Assembly (NCBI GenBank): GCA_963775805.1
Contig: CAVZKG010000001.1
Location: 496,001 to 560,000, forward strand
Reading direction: 5' to 3'
DNA: 64,000 nucleotides
From: JAFAMB01 sp963775805
Lineage (GTDB): Bacteria; Verrucomicrobiota; Verrucomicrobiia; Chthoniobacterales; JAFAMB01
Position 1 is the first letter of the stretch. Each line of letters starts with the position of its first letter. Positions 25,206 through 34,039 of this stretch are shown here, piece after piece. A program made the position numbers and the translations under genes. The notes beneath the pieces are model-generated. The model ran no database searches, was not told where the DNA came from, and saw nothing but the letters and a program-made list of their open reading frames with translations.

Positions 25206-25960
25206 CACTTCAGGTTCCCAATTGGAATGAACGCTTCCGACCCGTTACCGGAAACCAGACCAGGGAGATGTCCGTACGCTTTGGAAAGGTTGTCGGGCTG
25301 CAACACCTGATCGGGCGCTCCATGACAATGCAACGTATGATTGATGCAAAGCACCTGGTCGCTGACATGTTCAACAAGATGCAGATCATGCGAGACCATT
25401 AAAATTGTCATCCCGCGGTGGTCATTCAAATGATGAAGAAGACCATCGAACGACAATCCTCCGCGCACGTCCAACCCGGTCATCGGCTCATCCAGCAGAA
25501 GCAATTCGGGCTCATCCAGAAGTGCGTATGCGATTAGAATCCTCTGGAACTCACCACCCGATAATTCGCTAAGCTGACGCCTGATCAAATGGGCAGCCCC
25601 AATCTCGGAGAGCTTCTGTTCGGCAGTTGCACGCATTCTCCCAACTCCAAACCACAATCTGTGGCGCGACAATTTCAATGACAGGAATTCATCGACGCGT
25701 AATGGAACGGCAGAATCTATTCGGAGTTGTTGCGGGACGTAGCCGACCTTGCCCGGGTCTTTGCGGACCGTACCGGACCGGATTGATACCAGACCGACCA
25801 GCGCCTTCAACAAAGTCGATTTCCCGCCACCGTTTGGACCGATGATGCAGACAAATTCCCCTCTTTGAACGTGAAAAGAAATATCCTCCAGAACGTGATT
25901 CTGTCTGTAGCTCACGTTCAATTTTTCGACGCTGAGAATCGCGCTTCTATCGGCCTTCAT
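25205..25960 (-). CDS. znuC: Zinc ABC transporter ATP-binding protein ZnuC
   Basis: ATPase of the zinc importer. Walker A GPNGGGKSTLLKAL, Q-loop YVPQQL, signature LSGGEFQR, Walker B LLLLDEPMTGLD, and the switch His in MVSHDLHLVEHVSDQ. ATG 25960 is used; it overlaps the znuA end by 14 bp. About 251 residues, the family length. The order A-C-B differs from the divergent arrangement of E. coli but is common elsewhere. Confidence 0.92.
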   Translation of the reverse strand: MKADRSAILSVEKLNVSYRQNHVLEDISFHVQRGEFVCIIGPNGGGKSTLLKALVGLVSIRSGTVRKDPGKVGYVPQQLRIDSAVPLRVDEFLSLKLSRHRLWFGVGRMRATAEQKLSEIGAAHLIRRQLSELSGGEFQRILIAYALLDEPELLLLDEPMTGLDVRGGLSFDGLLHHLNDHRGMTILMVSHDLHLVEHVSDQVLCINHTLHCHGAPDQVLQPDNLSKAYGHLPGLVSGNGSEAFIPIGNLK

Positions 25961-26858
25961 GAAACGCACCTACTAACGCATCCAAATTCTTTCGTGTCAC
26001 CTCTTCATAAAAATCGCGCGAACCATTCCCTGTCTCCATTGGGTCGAGCTGCACAACAGGAAGATTGAACTCCTTGCCGATCACTTGCATCGGCTTCGAA
26101 GAAAATTGCGGCTCCGCAAAAAGCGCCCGAACATGCCCGGAAGCAATCACCTGCCTCAATTGCTGAATCGCTCTAGGCGAAGGCTCCTTGCCGGGAAATT
26201 CCTCGAACGTCGCAATCACGTTGAAACCGTAATCTCGTGCAAAATATGGAAACGTGTCATGAAACGTGATGAGGTTCTTGTTTGCGAATGAGTCAGTCGC
26301 TGCCCGGATATCGGCGTCGAGTTTTTTCAAACGCTCAACGTAAGCGTCGGCGTTTGAACGATAGGTTTCCGCATTCGCAGCATCCCTCGAGACGAGCGCA
26401 TCCCTGATGTTTTGAACCTGCTTAATCGCGTTCAGTGGCGACAGCCAAATATGAGGATTCGGCCCGCCCGCATCAGGATCTGCCTCAGCATGCACCCCGG
26501 GGAGAGAGCGGACATCCAGACCAGTAATCAGATTGATACCTGCGCTGGTGTCTACTACCAGGAGATTCTTTCCGCCCGCGTTTTTGATACCCTTTTGCAA
26601 CCACCCTTCGAGCCCTGCTCCGTTCATCACCAGTACGTCCGCCTTCGAGATTTTTTGAATGTCTGCAGGCGAAAAGGAGTAATCGTGTGGGCCTGCACCC
26701 GGAGGTACGAGCACAGAGACATCTGCCACATCCCCGGCCACGTTGGAAGTGAGTGAGCGTATCGGCGCAAACGTCGTCAAAATTGAGAGTCGCGCATTAC
26801 AATCGGTCGCATATCCCAACGAGAGCCCCAAGGCGACGAGAGCCAAGATCATTCGCAT
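25947..26858 (-). CDS. znuA: Zinc-binding periplasmic protein ZnuA
   Basis: Solute-binding protein of the metal-specific cluster 9. 303 residues with a signal peptide (MRMILALVALGLSLGYATD). Metal ligands are visible: His58 (GPHDYSFSP), His136 (NPHIWLSP) and His200 (TFHDTFPYFARDYG), with an Asp or Glu near VVQLDPM. The His-rich loop of enterobacterial ZnuA is reduced to GVHAEADPDAGG. First gene of the operon. A TTGCAA-N5-TTGCAG palindrome lies 30 bp before its start and is a likely operator. Confidence 0.92.
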   Translation of the reverse strand: MRMILALVALGLSLGYATDCNARLSILTTFAPIRSLTSNVAGDVADVSVLVPPGAGPHDYSFSPADIQKISKADVLVMNGAGLEGWLQKGIKNAGGKNLLVVDTSAGINLITGLDVRSLPGVHAEADPDAGGPNPHIWLSPLNAIKQVQNIRDALVSRDAANAETYRSNADAYVERLKKLDADIRAATDSFANKNLITFHDTFPYFARDYGFNVIATFEEFPGKEPSPRAIQQLRQVIASGHVRALFAEPQFSSKPMQVIGKEFNLPVVQLDPMETGNGSRDFYEEVTRKNLDALVGAFHEGR

Positions 26859-26887
26859 GCACCAACAAAAAGCGGGAGGAGCAGTAT

Positions 26888-26904
26888 TTGCAAGTTGTTT
26901 GCAG
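26888..26904 (-). promoter_or_regulatory. Zur/Fur-type operator-like palindrome upstream of znuA
   Basis: TTGCAA-GTTGT-TTGCAG, a 17-bp inverted repeat with one mismatch, 30 bp before the znuA start. The same arms with the same 5-base spacing occur perfectly at 37624-37640 before the His-rich protein and TonB receptor genes. That shared structure suggests one repressor for both units. The length fits Fur-family boxes; which regulator binds is inferred. Confidence 0.6.
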
Positions 26905-27049
26905 TAATTTCGGCGCTACAAAATATTCTTTACCAAAAGCCGGGGCAATTTGCCGGCTTGCGCGGCCTGTTCTGGTTTCACAAGCATGAAGCCTCACAAA
27001 TTTTGGAGAATTTATGAGCGATTCGGGCTAAGGGTTCTGGAATGTCCGT

Positions 27050-28945
27050 ATGAAGATTATCCCTACCACTCTGTTACTTTTTATGCCCTTTCTTTCTTCT
27101 GCCACTGCCGATGAGAGTGCACCGCCAGTCGTCCCGTTGCGCGATTTTTTCAGAAATCCTCAAACGACCGGATACGAACTTTCGCCGAGCGGTAATCTGA
27201 TCGGCTTCCTCAAACCTGTCGACAGCCGCTTGAACATCTTTGTCCAAGCGAAATCAGGCGGCGACGCCAAACAGATTACTCAAGTCAAGGATCGGGATAT
27301 TCGCAGTTTTTTCTGGAAGGGAGACAAATATCTTCTCTTCCTGAAAGACAATGGCGGCGATGAAAACTTTCATCTGTTTGTCACTCAAAGCGACGGCACC
27401 GGCCAGCGCGATTTGACGCCGTTTGACGGAGTCCGGGCAGAGTTGATCGACGACTTGGAAGATAATCCGACCGATCTGCTCGTTGCGCTAAATAAACGCA
27501 ACAAAGAGGTATTCGACGCCTACCGGCTAAACGTCGAAACGGGCGAACTGAAATTAGTGGCCGAAAACCCGGGGAACATCGCCGGATGGTCGACTGATCA
27601 CGAAGGGAATATCCGGGTCGCGACGACGACGGATGGAGTGAATACGAGTCTTCTGTATCGAAAAACGGAGAACGACCCCTGGAAGACGGTGATCACAACC
27701 AACTTTAAAGAAAGTTTTAGTCCGCAGTTTTTCACCTTTGATAACAAGGCCCTTTACGGGGTTTCGAACATCGGCCGCGACAAAGCGGCTGTCGTCGAAT
27801 TCGATCCCGAGACCGGAAAAGAGACAAAGGTCCTGTTCGAAGACCCGAACGTCGATGTTTCCGGACTCAACTACTCCAAGAAAAGAAAGGTCATCACGAG
27901 CGCAAATTATACGACATGGAAAGAGGAGCGAAAATTCTTTGATCCAGTTGCAGAGACCCTTTACGAAACGCTTACCGCCAAGCTCCCTGGGTATGACATT
28001 TACATCGTGTCCGAGAACAAGGAAGAAGACACTTTTATCGTCCGCACAATCACCGACCGTTCGCTGGGCGCATTTTACCTGTACGACTCGAAGTCCGCAG
28101 AATTAAGGAAACTCGCAGACCGCAATCCGTGGCTGAAAGAAGACGAACTTGCCGAGATGAAACCGATCGAGTACACCGCTCGAGACGGTCTCACAATCCA
28201 GGGCTATCTGACGTTGCCGAAAGGCAAGCCGGCGAAAAAACTGCCAATCGTCGTGAACCCGCACGGAGGACCTTGGGCACGCGATGACTGGGGCTTCAAT
28301 CCAGAAGTCCAATTCCTCGCGAATCGCGGGTTCGGAGTACTGCAAATGAACTTCCGAGGATCGACCGGTTACGGGCGTAAGTTCTGGGAGGCCGGGTTCC
28401 GCCAATGGGGCCAAAGCATGCAGGACGATATCACCGACGGCGTCAAATGGCTGGTCAACGAAGGGATTGCAGATCCGAAGCGGGTCGCGATTTACGGCGG
28501 CAGTTATGGAGGTTACGCCGTACTCGCAGGTCTGACGAAGACTCCCGATCTGTATGCTGCCGGTGTCGACTATGTGGGGGTGTCCAACCTGTTCACTTTC
28601 ATGAAAACAGTCCCTCCTTATTGGAAACCGTTTCTGGACATGATGTACGAAATGGTCGGAAACCCGGACAAGGACCAGACGCTGTTTCAAGAAAATTCTC
28701 CGGCGCTAAATGCAAACAAGATCAAAACCCCTCTATTCGTGGCCCAGGGCGCAAAGGATCCACGGGTTAACATCGACGAATCGAATCAGATCGTTGACGC
28801 CCTGAAGAAACGCGGCGTCGCCGTCGAATATATGGTCAAACAAGATGAAGGACACGGGTTTCACAACGAGGAAAACCGGTTCTCATTTTACGAAGCGATG
28901 GAACAGTTTCTGGCAAAATACCTCGCAAGCGGAAGCAGCTCGTAG
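27050..28945 (+). CDS. Secreted S9-family peptidase (prolyl oligopeptidase / acylaminoacyl type)
   Basis: 631 residues. Signal peptide MKIIPTTLLLFMPFLSSATA. A beta-propeller half (residues about 30-370) is followed by an alpha/beta hydrolase half. The catalytic Ser is in GGSYGGYAVLAG (near residue 485), Asp in AQGAKDPRVNIDES and His in DEGHGFHNEENR. NPHGGPWARDDWG forms the oxyanion-side motif of the S9 family. It probably cleaves oligopeptides in the periplasm, but the P1 preference cannot be read. It stands alone; a hairpin pair follows it. Confidence 0.92.
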   Translation: MKIIPTTLLLFMPFLSSATADESAPPVVPLRDFFRNPQTTGYELSPSGNLIGFLKPVDSRLNIFVQAKSGGDAKQITQVKDRDIRSFFWKGDKYLLFLKDNGGDENFHLFVTQSDGTGQRDLTPFDGVRAELIDDLEDNPTDLLVALNKRNKEVFDAYRLNVETGELKLVAENPGNIAGWSTDHEGNIRVATTTDGVNTSLLYRKTENDPWKTVITTNFKESFSPQFFTFDNKALYGVSNIGRDKAAVVEFDPETGKETKVLFEDPNVDVSGLNYSKKRKVITSANYTTWKEERKFFDPVAETLYETLTAKLPGYDIYIVSENKEEDTFIVRTITDRSLGAFYLYDSKSAELRKLADRNPWLKEDELAEMKPIEYTARDGLTIQGYLTLPKGKPAKKLPIVVNPHGGPWARDDWGFNPEVQFLANRGFGVLQMNFRGSTGYGRKFWEAGFRQWGQSMQDDITDGVKWLVNEGIADPKRVAIYGGSYGGYAVLAGLTKTPDLYAAGVDYVGVSNLFTFMKTVPPYWKPFLDMMYEMVGNPDKDQTLFQENSPALNANKIKTPLFVAQGAKDPRVNIDESNQIVDALKKRGVAVEYMVKQDEGHGFHNEENRFSFYEAMEQFLAKYLASGSSS

Positions 28946-28999
28946 TCCACGAAAAATAAAGATGGGTTAGGTTCGGTTATTCATCCTGTCCAGCCGGCG

Positions 29000-29072
29000 T
29001 TTCTCACGTCCCGTGAGAAATGCGTGCTACGGATAAACGCCTCACAACCACGAAAGCTTCGGGGTTGTGAGG
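29000..29072. terminator. Two hairpins between the convergent S9 peptidase and MFS genes
   Basis: A 9-bp stem (TTTCTCACG / CGTGAGAAA, loop of 3) at 29000-29020 and a 10-bp stem (CCTCACAACC / GGTTGTGAGG) at 29040-29072. Neither has a strong T-run. Position between two convergent stop codons makes bidirectional termination likely. Confidence 0.55.
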
Positions 29073-29075
29073 TGT

Positions 29076-30230
29076 TCAGGCTAGTCCAGCCCGTGTCACC
29101 AATAATGTCAAAAGAAGCATGGCCGCCACCATCAAAAGAGCATTTTGAAGACCGACCAACTGCGCGACTGAACCGATCACCGGCGGGCCGATAAACAGGC
29201 CCAGGTACCCCGCTGACGCCACCGCGGCTATTCCTCTCCCAAAACTATCTTCGCTCTGACGAGCCGCAGCAGAAAAGATGAGAGGAACACAGTTTGCCAG
29301 TCCAACTCCGACCAATCCGAACCCTACAACTGCAAACGGAAAATATCCGCTCAGACAGGCCATCGCCAATCCTGCCGCACCGACAAGTCCACCCGCGACG
29401 AAGACCGCGAATCGACCAAATCGCGCCACCCAAAAGTCTCCACCAAATCGGATTGCCGCCATCATCAACGAAAAGGCGCCGTAGCCTATACCGGCGGCTG
29501 AGATATCGACCCCGAGATGAGTTCGTAGAAAAACGCCTGACCAATCGAAGATGGCTCCTTCGGTGAGGAAAAACACAAATGCCATCAAGGCCAGCGGCAG
29601 CACTTTTCCAGAAGGAAAGCTGATAAAAAAGCCCTGAGGATGCTCGGATCGCTCCTCGGGTATTAATCCGCCGAACATAAAAAGCCCCGCGATCGTTAGT
29701 GGCAATGATGTGACAGTCGCTTGGAAAAGAGGTGAGACGTGCGCGGCAAGTAGCGCAACTCCACACAATGTCCCTGTTAATCCGCCTAAACTGAAAAAAG
29801 CGTGAAACGAAGACATCGCCACCCGACCGGAACGTTGTTCAAACGCGGCGGCCTGACTATTCATCGACACGTCAATCAGACCGTTCAGGAAGCCAAACGG
29901 TATCAGCGCAAGTGCGAGAGCCCATTTGCTCGTGCTAGTGACCGTCAGAACGGTCGAAACGCCAAGACAACAGAGAGTTGCGGCGGTCACGAGTTGACTT
30001 CGGAAACGCTCAACAATCCAGCCTCCAAAGGTCATCCCAACGAACAATCCAAAAGTCGCAGCCCATAGAATCAGTCCGAGCTGGCCATCGCTCAAACCAA
30101 GAAGGGACCTGATCCTCGGAATATGAACGACCCAACTCGCCAAAAGAAAGCCGCTCCCGAAAAACGCTAACGAGATCGTCGCCCTGGCCGCTTTAGGCAC
30201 ACCCAATGAAGTGTCCGGCACGTATGACAT
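29076..30230 (-). CDS. Major facilitator superfamily transporter
   Basis: 384 residues with twelve hydrophobic segments. It has the MFS loop GGWIVERFRS between helices 2 and 3 and a duplicated layout, with MAAIRFGGDFWVARFGR in the second half. The pattern resembles the FucP/GlcP-like or YbjJ-like subfamily that carries sugars or small organic acids, but the substrate cannot be named. It follows a DeoR-type regulator by 9 bp, so the regulator is probably co-transcribed and controls it. Confidence 0.82.
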   Translation of the reverse strand: MSYVPDTSLGVPKAARATISLAFFGSGFLLASWVVHIPRIRSLLGLSDGQLGLILWAATFGLFVGMTFGGWIVERFRSQLVTAATLCCLGVSTVLTVTSTSKWALALALIPFGFLNGLIDVSMNSQAAAFEQRSGRVAMSSFHAFFSLGGLTGTLCGVALLAAHVSPLFQATVTSLPLTIAGLFMFGGLIPEERSEHPQGFFISFPSGKVLPLALMAFVFFLTEGAIFDWSGVFLRTHLGVDISAAGIGYGAFSLMMAAIRFGGDFWVARFGRFAVFVAGGLVGAAGLAMACLSGYFPFAVVGFGLVGVGLANCVPLIFSAAARQSEDSFGRGIAAVASAGYLGLFIGPPVIGSVAQLVGLQNALLMVAAMLLLTLLVTRAGLA

Positions 30231-30239
30231 CCGTAACCC

Positions 30240-31019
30240 TTAAAGGATCGCTACTCCCAGATCCGCATACTCGCGGGTCACCTCTGCGGGCGCATCCGTC
30301 ACGAGATGGTTCAACATCGAAACCGGACCCAACACCATGGGCCCCGCGGTCCCCAATTTTTCGGCTGTCGCCAAGCCGGCAATCTCTGCACTAGCCACGC
30401 CCATTGCTCGTTTGACTTCCAGATCCTCCAGCGTTCTGCATGTAATTCCCAGTGTTGGATGAATGCTGCAAATGCCCATAAGAAAGAGCCCGGCCCTGAA
30501 TTTGCGAATCTCCGGGATCGTCGACGGACTCATCGTCACCAAATCGTGGTGATCGATTCTGCCTCCCAAAAGAATGACCTCGGCTCGCCCACCGCTTTCC
30601 GCGAGAACGAGCGCGGCTCTGGGATTATGGGTAATCACGGTGATCTCCTTCTCCCGATCGATTACACGAGCCACTTCCACCGCCGTCGTGCCACTATCTA
30701 AGAATATAACATCCACATTTTCAATTAATTGCACGGCTTTCCACGCAACAATTCGTTTATTCTTTTGATTCTCGAATTGCCTTTCGAGGGCAGAATTCAG
30801 CGCTGGTGATGCCGGCACGCCCCCTCCGTGAACCCTCTGTACGAGGCCCTCCTCTGCGAGTTGATTCAAATCCCGGCGGATTGTGTCGATAGAGACCTTG
30901 AGTCGATTCGCTAAATCGGCGGCGATCACTTTGCCCTCTTCGAGCAAAACACCGAGGATCAATTGCCGTCGCTCAATCGGGAATATCTCCTCAGCATTTG
31001 ACGAGGCCTGGAGTTTCAT
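30240..31019 (-). CDS. DeoR-family transcriptional regulator
   Basis: 259 residues. An N-terminal winged helix (ERRQLILGVLLEEGKVIAADLANRL then SIDTIRRDLNQLAEEGLVQRVHGGG) is the DeoR signature. The C-terminal DeoRC sensor domain has FLDSGTTAVEVARVI and VITHNPRAALVL, where sugar phosphates bind, and DLVTMSP. It usually represses sugar catabolism or uptake genes. Transcribed first in a two-gene unit with the MFS transporter. The AT-rich region upstream has a TTGCAG-N8-TTGCAA pair at 31033-31052 which is not the zinc-type palindrome. Confidence 0.9.
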   Translation of the reverse strand: MKLQASSNAEEIFPIERRQLILGVLLEEGKVIAADLANRLKVSIDTIRRDLNQLAEEGLVQRVHGGGVPASPALNSALERQFENQKNKRIVAWKAVQLIENVDVIFLDSGTTAVEVARVIDREKEITVITHNPRAALVLAESGGRAEVILLGGRIDHHDLVTMSPSTIPEIRKFRAGLFLMGICSIHPTLGITCRTLEDLEVKRAMGVASAEIAGLATAEKLGTAGPMVLGPVSMLNHLVTDAPAEVTREYADLGVAIL

Positions 31020-31185
31020 GATTCTGCACGAATTTGCAGCTTTCTATTTGCAAATCCAGCGATTTTCTTGTTTGTGACACAAAGATTTGCCGGATCACGC
31101 CGCTTTGGGTCGCGTTGCCGCGCAATCCAGCGACCATACAAGCCCGCCCAACCGATCGAAATCGGGATACTCCGGGCCCTCCGGG

Positions 31186-32190
31186 CTATTTTGCAATCAT
31201 TTCCGCGATCTGAAGCGCATTCAGGGCCGCCCCTTTCAGGATTTGGTCCCCACACACCCAGAATGCTAAACCGTTGTCGAGCGCCAGATCGACTCGAATG
31301 CGGCCAACCTGGCAATTATACTTTCCAGCGACTGCGATCGGCATTGGATAAAGATTAGTTACAGGATCATCAACGAGCTCCAGTCCTGGAAATTTCGCCA
31401 AGACTTCCCGCGCCTGCTGGACCGAGACATTTTCTTCAAACTCGGCATTGATGGCGACCGAATGGGCTCGAAACACGGGGACGCGTACACAAGTAATCGA
31501 AGCACGGAGCGCCGGATGATGCATGATTTTACGGCTTTCGTTGACGAACTTGATCTCCTCTTTCGTGTAGCCGTTCTCGAGGAAAACATCGACCTGCGGG
31601 AGCACGTTGAAGGCGATTTTATGGGGAAAGACCGCCGGGGGCGAACCCTCCCCTGAAAAAAAAGATTTCGTCTGATTTGAAAGCTCGTGGATAGCCTTGG
31701 CGCCTGCTCCGGAAACCGCCTGATAGCTGGCCGCGATCACACGGCGAACCCGAAACGCCCGATGCAGCGGGTAGAGCGCCATCAATGAAATAATCGTGGT
31801 GCAATTCGGATTGGCGATTATCCCCTTGTGGAAATGAACGTCGTCAGAGTTGATCTCTGGTACGATCAGCGGAACGTCCGGCTCCATCCGGAACGCAGAT
31901 GAATTGTCAACAACGACCGTTCCAGCATCGACAGCCCGATGAGCGAATTCACGCGAGGTACTTGCGCCCGCGCTGAATAGCGCGATATCCACCCCGCGAA
32001 ATGCTTCATTCGTCACCGCAGCGACCGGGATTTCTTCGCCCTTGAATTTGAGTACTTTCCCGACGGACTTAGCAGAAGCCAGCAATTTGAGCCCTCGCAG
32101 AGGGAACTGTCGTTGTTCCAGAAGTTGCAGCAGCTCGGCGCCCACAGCCCCGGTCGCTCCAACAATCGCTACATTGTATCCAGTACTCAT
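31186..32190 (-). CDS. asd: Aspartate-semialdehyde dehydrogenase
   Basis: Makes L-aspartate-4-semialdehyde from aspartyl phosphate with NADPH, the branch point to lysine/diaminopimelate, threonine and methionine. 334 residues. NADP loop VGATGAVGAELLQLLEQR, VDNSSAFRM, catalytic Cys in IANPNCTTIISLMAL, the VSGAGAKAIHEL segment, and catalytic His in TCVRVPVFRAHS. Next to dapL by about 4 kb, which uses the tetrahydrodipicolinate derived from this pathway for peptidoglycan. Single gene. Confidence 0.95.
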   Translation of the reverse strand: MSTGYNVAIVGATGAVGAELLQLLEQRQFPLRGLKLLASAKSVGKVLKFKGEEIPVAAVTNEAFRGVDIALFSAGASTSREFAHRAVDAGTVVVDNSSAFRMEPDVPLIVPEINSDDVHFHKGIIANPNCTTIISLMALYPLHRAFRVRRVIAASYQAVSGAGAKAIHELSNQTKSFFSGEGSPPAVFPHKIAFNVLPQVDVFLENGYTKEEIKFVNESRKIMHHPALRASITCVRVPVFRAHSVAINAEFEENVSVQQAREVLAKFPGLELVDDPVTNLYPMPIAVAGKYNCQVGRIRVDLALDNGLAFWVCGDQILKGAALNALQIAEMIAK

Positions 32191-32455
32191 GAAGTGAAGA
32201 CTAATTTAGTTGGTATGCGAATCATGCACAAGATCATGATCGATAGCCGAACGCATTCATTGAAACTCCTCCATGACCGAGAGTGGTTGTCGAGATCATT
32301 AGATGAGAACTTCCGAAACCTCAGAGCTGACTGATAATCAACGAATAATGTCTGTTCGACCCCCGGTTCGAACGAATTTGTGAAAATCCATTTGTGTCCA
32401 CGATAGGTTCAGCCTAATACGGTGGTGCTGCTAGCTAAGAAAGGAGGCGACACTG

Positions 32456-32581
32456 ATGAACATTGTAAAATATTTTACTATAGTGGCTTTGGCCGCTGCG
32501 GCGCTTGGCGTTTCTGCCTGTGCGAAAAAGGAGACTCCTCCTCCGCCACCAGCTCCCGCAACAACCGGGTACTCCAAATAA
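32456..32581 (+). CDS. Small lipoprotein, entericidin-like size
   Basis: 41 codons from ATG 32456, with the strongest ribosome binding site of the window (AAGGAGG at 32441-32447, 8 bases upstream). The signal peptide MNIVKYFTIVALAAAALG ends in a lipobox VSAC, so Cys22 should be lipidated. The mature peptide is short and has a polyproline run (CAKKETPPPPPAPATTGYSK). A strong terminator follows at once. Function unknown; a cell-envelope role is the simplest guess. Confidence 0.85.
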   Translation: MNIVKYFTIVALAAAALGVSACAKKETPPPPPAPATTGYSK

Positions 32582-32606
32582 GGTTACGGCCTTACGAGGA
32601 TTTGCA

Positions 32607-32637
32607 CCCGCCTCAGTCTGCTCTGAGGCGGGTTTTT
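32607..32637 (+). terminator. Rho-independent terminator of the small lipoprotein
   Basis: A perfect 10-bp stem (CCCGCCTCAG / CTGAGGCGGG) with a 6-base loop followed by TTTTT. It begins 25 bp after the lipoprotein stop. The stop codon of the convergent glycosylase gene (32613-32615) lies inside its left arm. Confidence 0.9.
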
Positions 32638-33224
32638 CCTTTCTGGGATGGAACGCTGACATAAGGGGACTCTGACTCGAGGAATCTCCAATCCAATTCG
32701 ACCGATTTTGAGATCCCGATACGCCGATCAATCTCGACTCGGGTGATTTTTTTGGATGATTTAAGCGCTGCTCCTTCGACTTGGAAGAAATCCAAGCCGT
32801 GCGTTTCGCCACGTATCGAGAGTGCCTGAGTCAGTTTGCCCGGTCCGGAACAAAAGCTGCCTGAGGCGGAAGTTTGCCGCCGTTTCGCCATCAATTCGAA
32901 CCCGGCGGTCGGCTGCAGCGCTCGAATCAAGACGAACCCATTCGAACTTCCCCCTTTCACGAGGAAATTCAGCAACCAGTGAACGCCATAATTGAGATAG
33001 ACGTAGAGAGTCCCGGCAGAATGACGCTCGATGAACTCTCGCGTACCTTTCCGCATAAACGTGTGGGCTGCCTGATCCCCGTACTCCAGATAAGCCTCTG
33101 TCTCGACGATTCGACCAGCCGTCTCGCCCCAGATCAATTCACACCCAATGAGCGCCTGAGCGCACGTTAGCGGATCTGTCTGAAAGAATATGCGACGAAG
33201 TTGCATAGCCGAGTGATCCCTCAT
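32613..33224 (-). CDS. 3-methyladenine DNA glycosylase (AAG/MPG family)
   Basis: Removes alkylated purines from DNA in base excision repair. 203 residues. Family marks: LIGCELIW, RIVETEAYLEYGDQAAHTF with the catalytic Glu, LYVYLNYGVHWLLNF with the intercalating Tyr segment, VLIRALQP and SGPGKLTQALSI. ATG 33206 six codons in is also possible. The last codons, including the stop, overlap the terminator of the convergent lipoprotein gene. It is a single gene. Confidence 0.9.
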   Translation of the reverse strand: MRDHSAMQLRRIFFQTDPLTCAQALIGCELIWGETAGRIVETEAYLEYGDQAAHTFMRKGTREFIERHSAGTLYVYLNYGVHWLLNFLVKGGSSNGFVLIRALQPTAGFELMAKRRQTSASGSFCSGPGKLTQALSIRGETHGLDFFQVEGAALKSSKKITRVEIDRRIGISKSVELDWRFLESESPYVSVPSQKGKTRLRAD

Positions 33225-33282
33225 GGACCAACTTGCCTAAGGGCTTGTGGCGTCGATTTGAAAGTAAACGGCGCGAACAAGG

Positions 33283-34032
33283 TTACAGGCCGGAAGCATG
33301 ATCCAAAAAGGTCCATGGGATCTCAAACTTTTCTGCAACCAATTCTCCCAAGGCCCGAACTCCGAACGTTTCGGTTGCGTAGTGTCCCCCATAGATCAGG
33401 TTGATTCCAAGTTCTTCCGCGAGCGCGAACGTATGGTGCGGCCCTTCTCCTGTCACGAATGTGTCGACACCCTCCGCGGCAGCCCTTTCAAGCTCGGCGC
33501 CCGCCCCACCTGTCACGATCCCCAGCCGGCGAACACGTTCCGGTCCCCCTGCGCAAACCCACAATTCAACCCCGAGCACTGATTTCAACCGCTGGATGAG
33601 TTCTTCAAGCTCGATTTGAGCCGAAATCGCGTAGCCGAGAGTTCTCCCCTTTATGACGAAAAACGGTTCCGGCTGGCCTATTCCAAGGCTTTGGGCCAAT
33701 AGAACGTTGTTTCCTATCTCGGGATGGAGATCCAGCGGCAAATGTGCGCTGTAGATCGATAGATTGGACAAAATGGCTCGTTTGAGTTTCCTGAACTTGG
33801 GGCCAGCAAGAGGCGCCAGTCCGCCCCAAAACAATCCGTGATGCACGAACAGCAGGTCGACCTGCTGTTCGATCGCCATTTCGATGATAGCCTCACTCGC
33901 GTCGACTGCGGCGCCAATCCGTGTCACGCGCCCGTCATTTTCGAGCTGCAGCCCATTGAGCGCATTGGGGTAATCTTCGACTTCGCTGATCCGCAAAAAT
34001 CGGTCTAAAAAGCTGCAAATCGAGTCTAGCAT
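33283..34032 (-). CDS. Nif3-like dinuclear metal-centre protein (YbgI family)
   Basis: 249 residues of the DUF34/NIF3 family, a conserved dinuclear-metal hexameric protein. Metal-ligand motifs are visible: LLFVHHGLFWGG, IYSAHLPLDLHPEIGNN, and VTGEGPHHTFALAEELGINLIYGGHYATETFG with the last His and Glu. The precise reaction is not established; GTP cyclohydrolase-like or metal-hydrolase activities have been proposed for members. It follows an unknown gene by 7 bp and both may be an operon. Confidence 0.9.
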   Translation of the reverse strand: MLDSICSFLDRFLRISEVEDYPNALNGLQLENDGRVTRIGAAVDASEAIIEMAIEQQVDLLFVHHGLFWGGLAPLAGPKFRKLKRAILSNLSIYSAHLPLDLHPEIGNNVLLAQSLGIGQPEPFFVIKGRTLGYAISAQIELEELIQRLKSVLGVELWVCAGGPERVRRLGIVTGGAGAELERAAAEGVDTFVTGEGPHHTFALAEELGINLIYGGHYATETFGVRALGELVAEKFEIPWTFLDHASGL

Positions 34033-34039
34033 GAAGCGA

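Noticed and set aside
31033..31052. Third TTGCAA-type palindrome before the DeoR gene
   Set aside because: The arms TTGCAG and TTGCAA are 8 bases apart, not 5, so it does not match the zinc-type operator.
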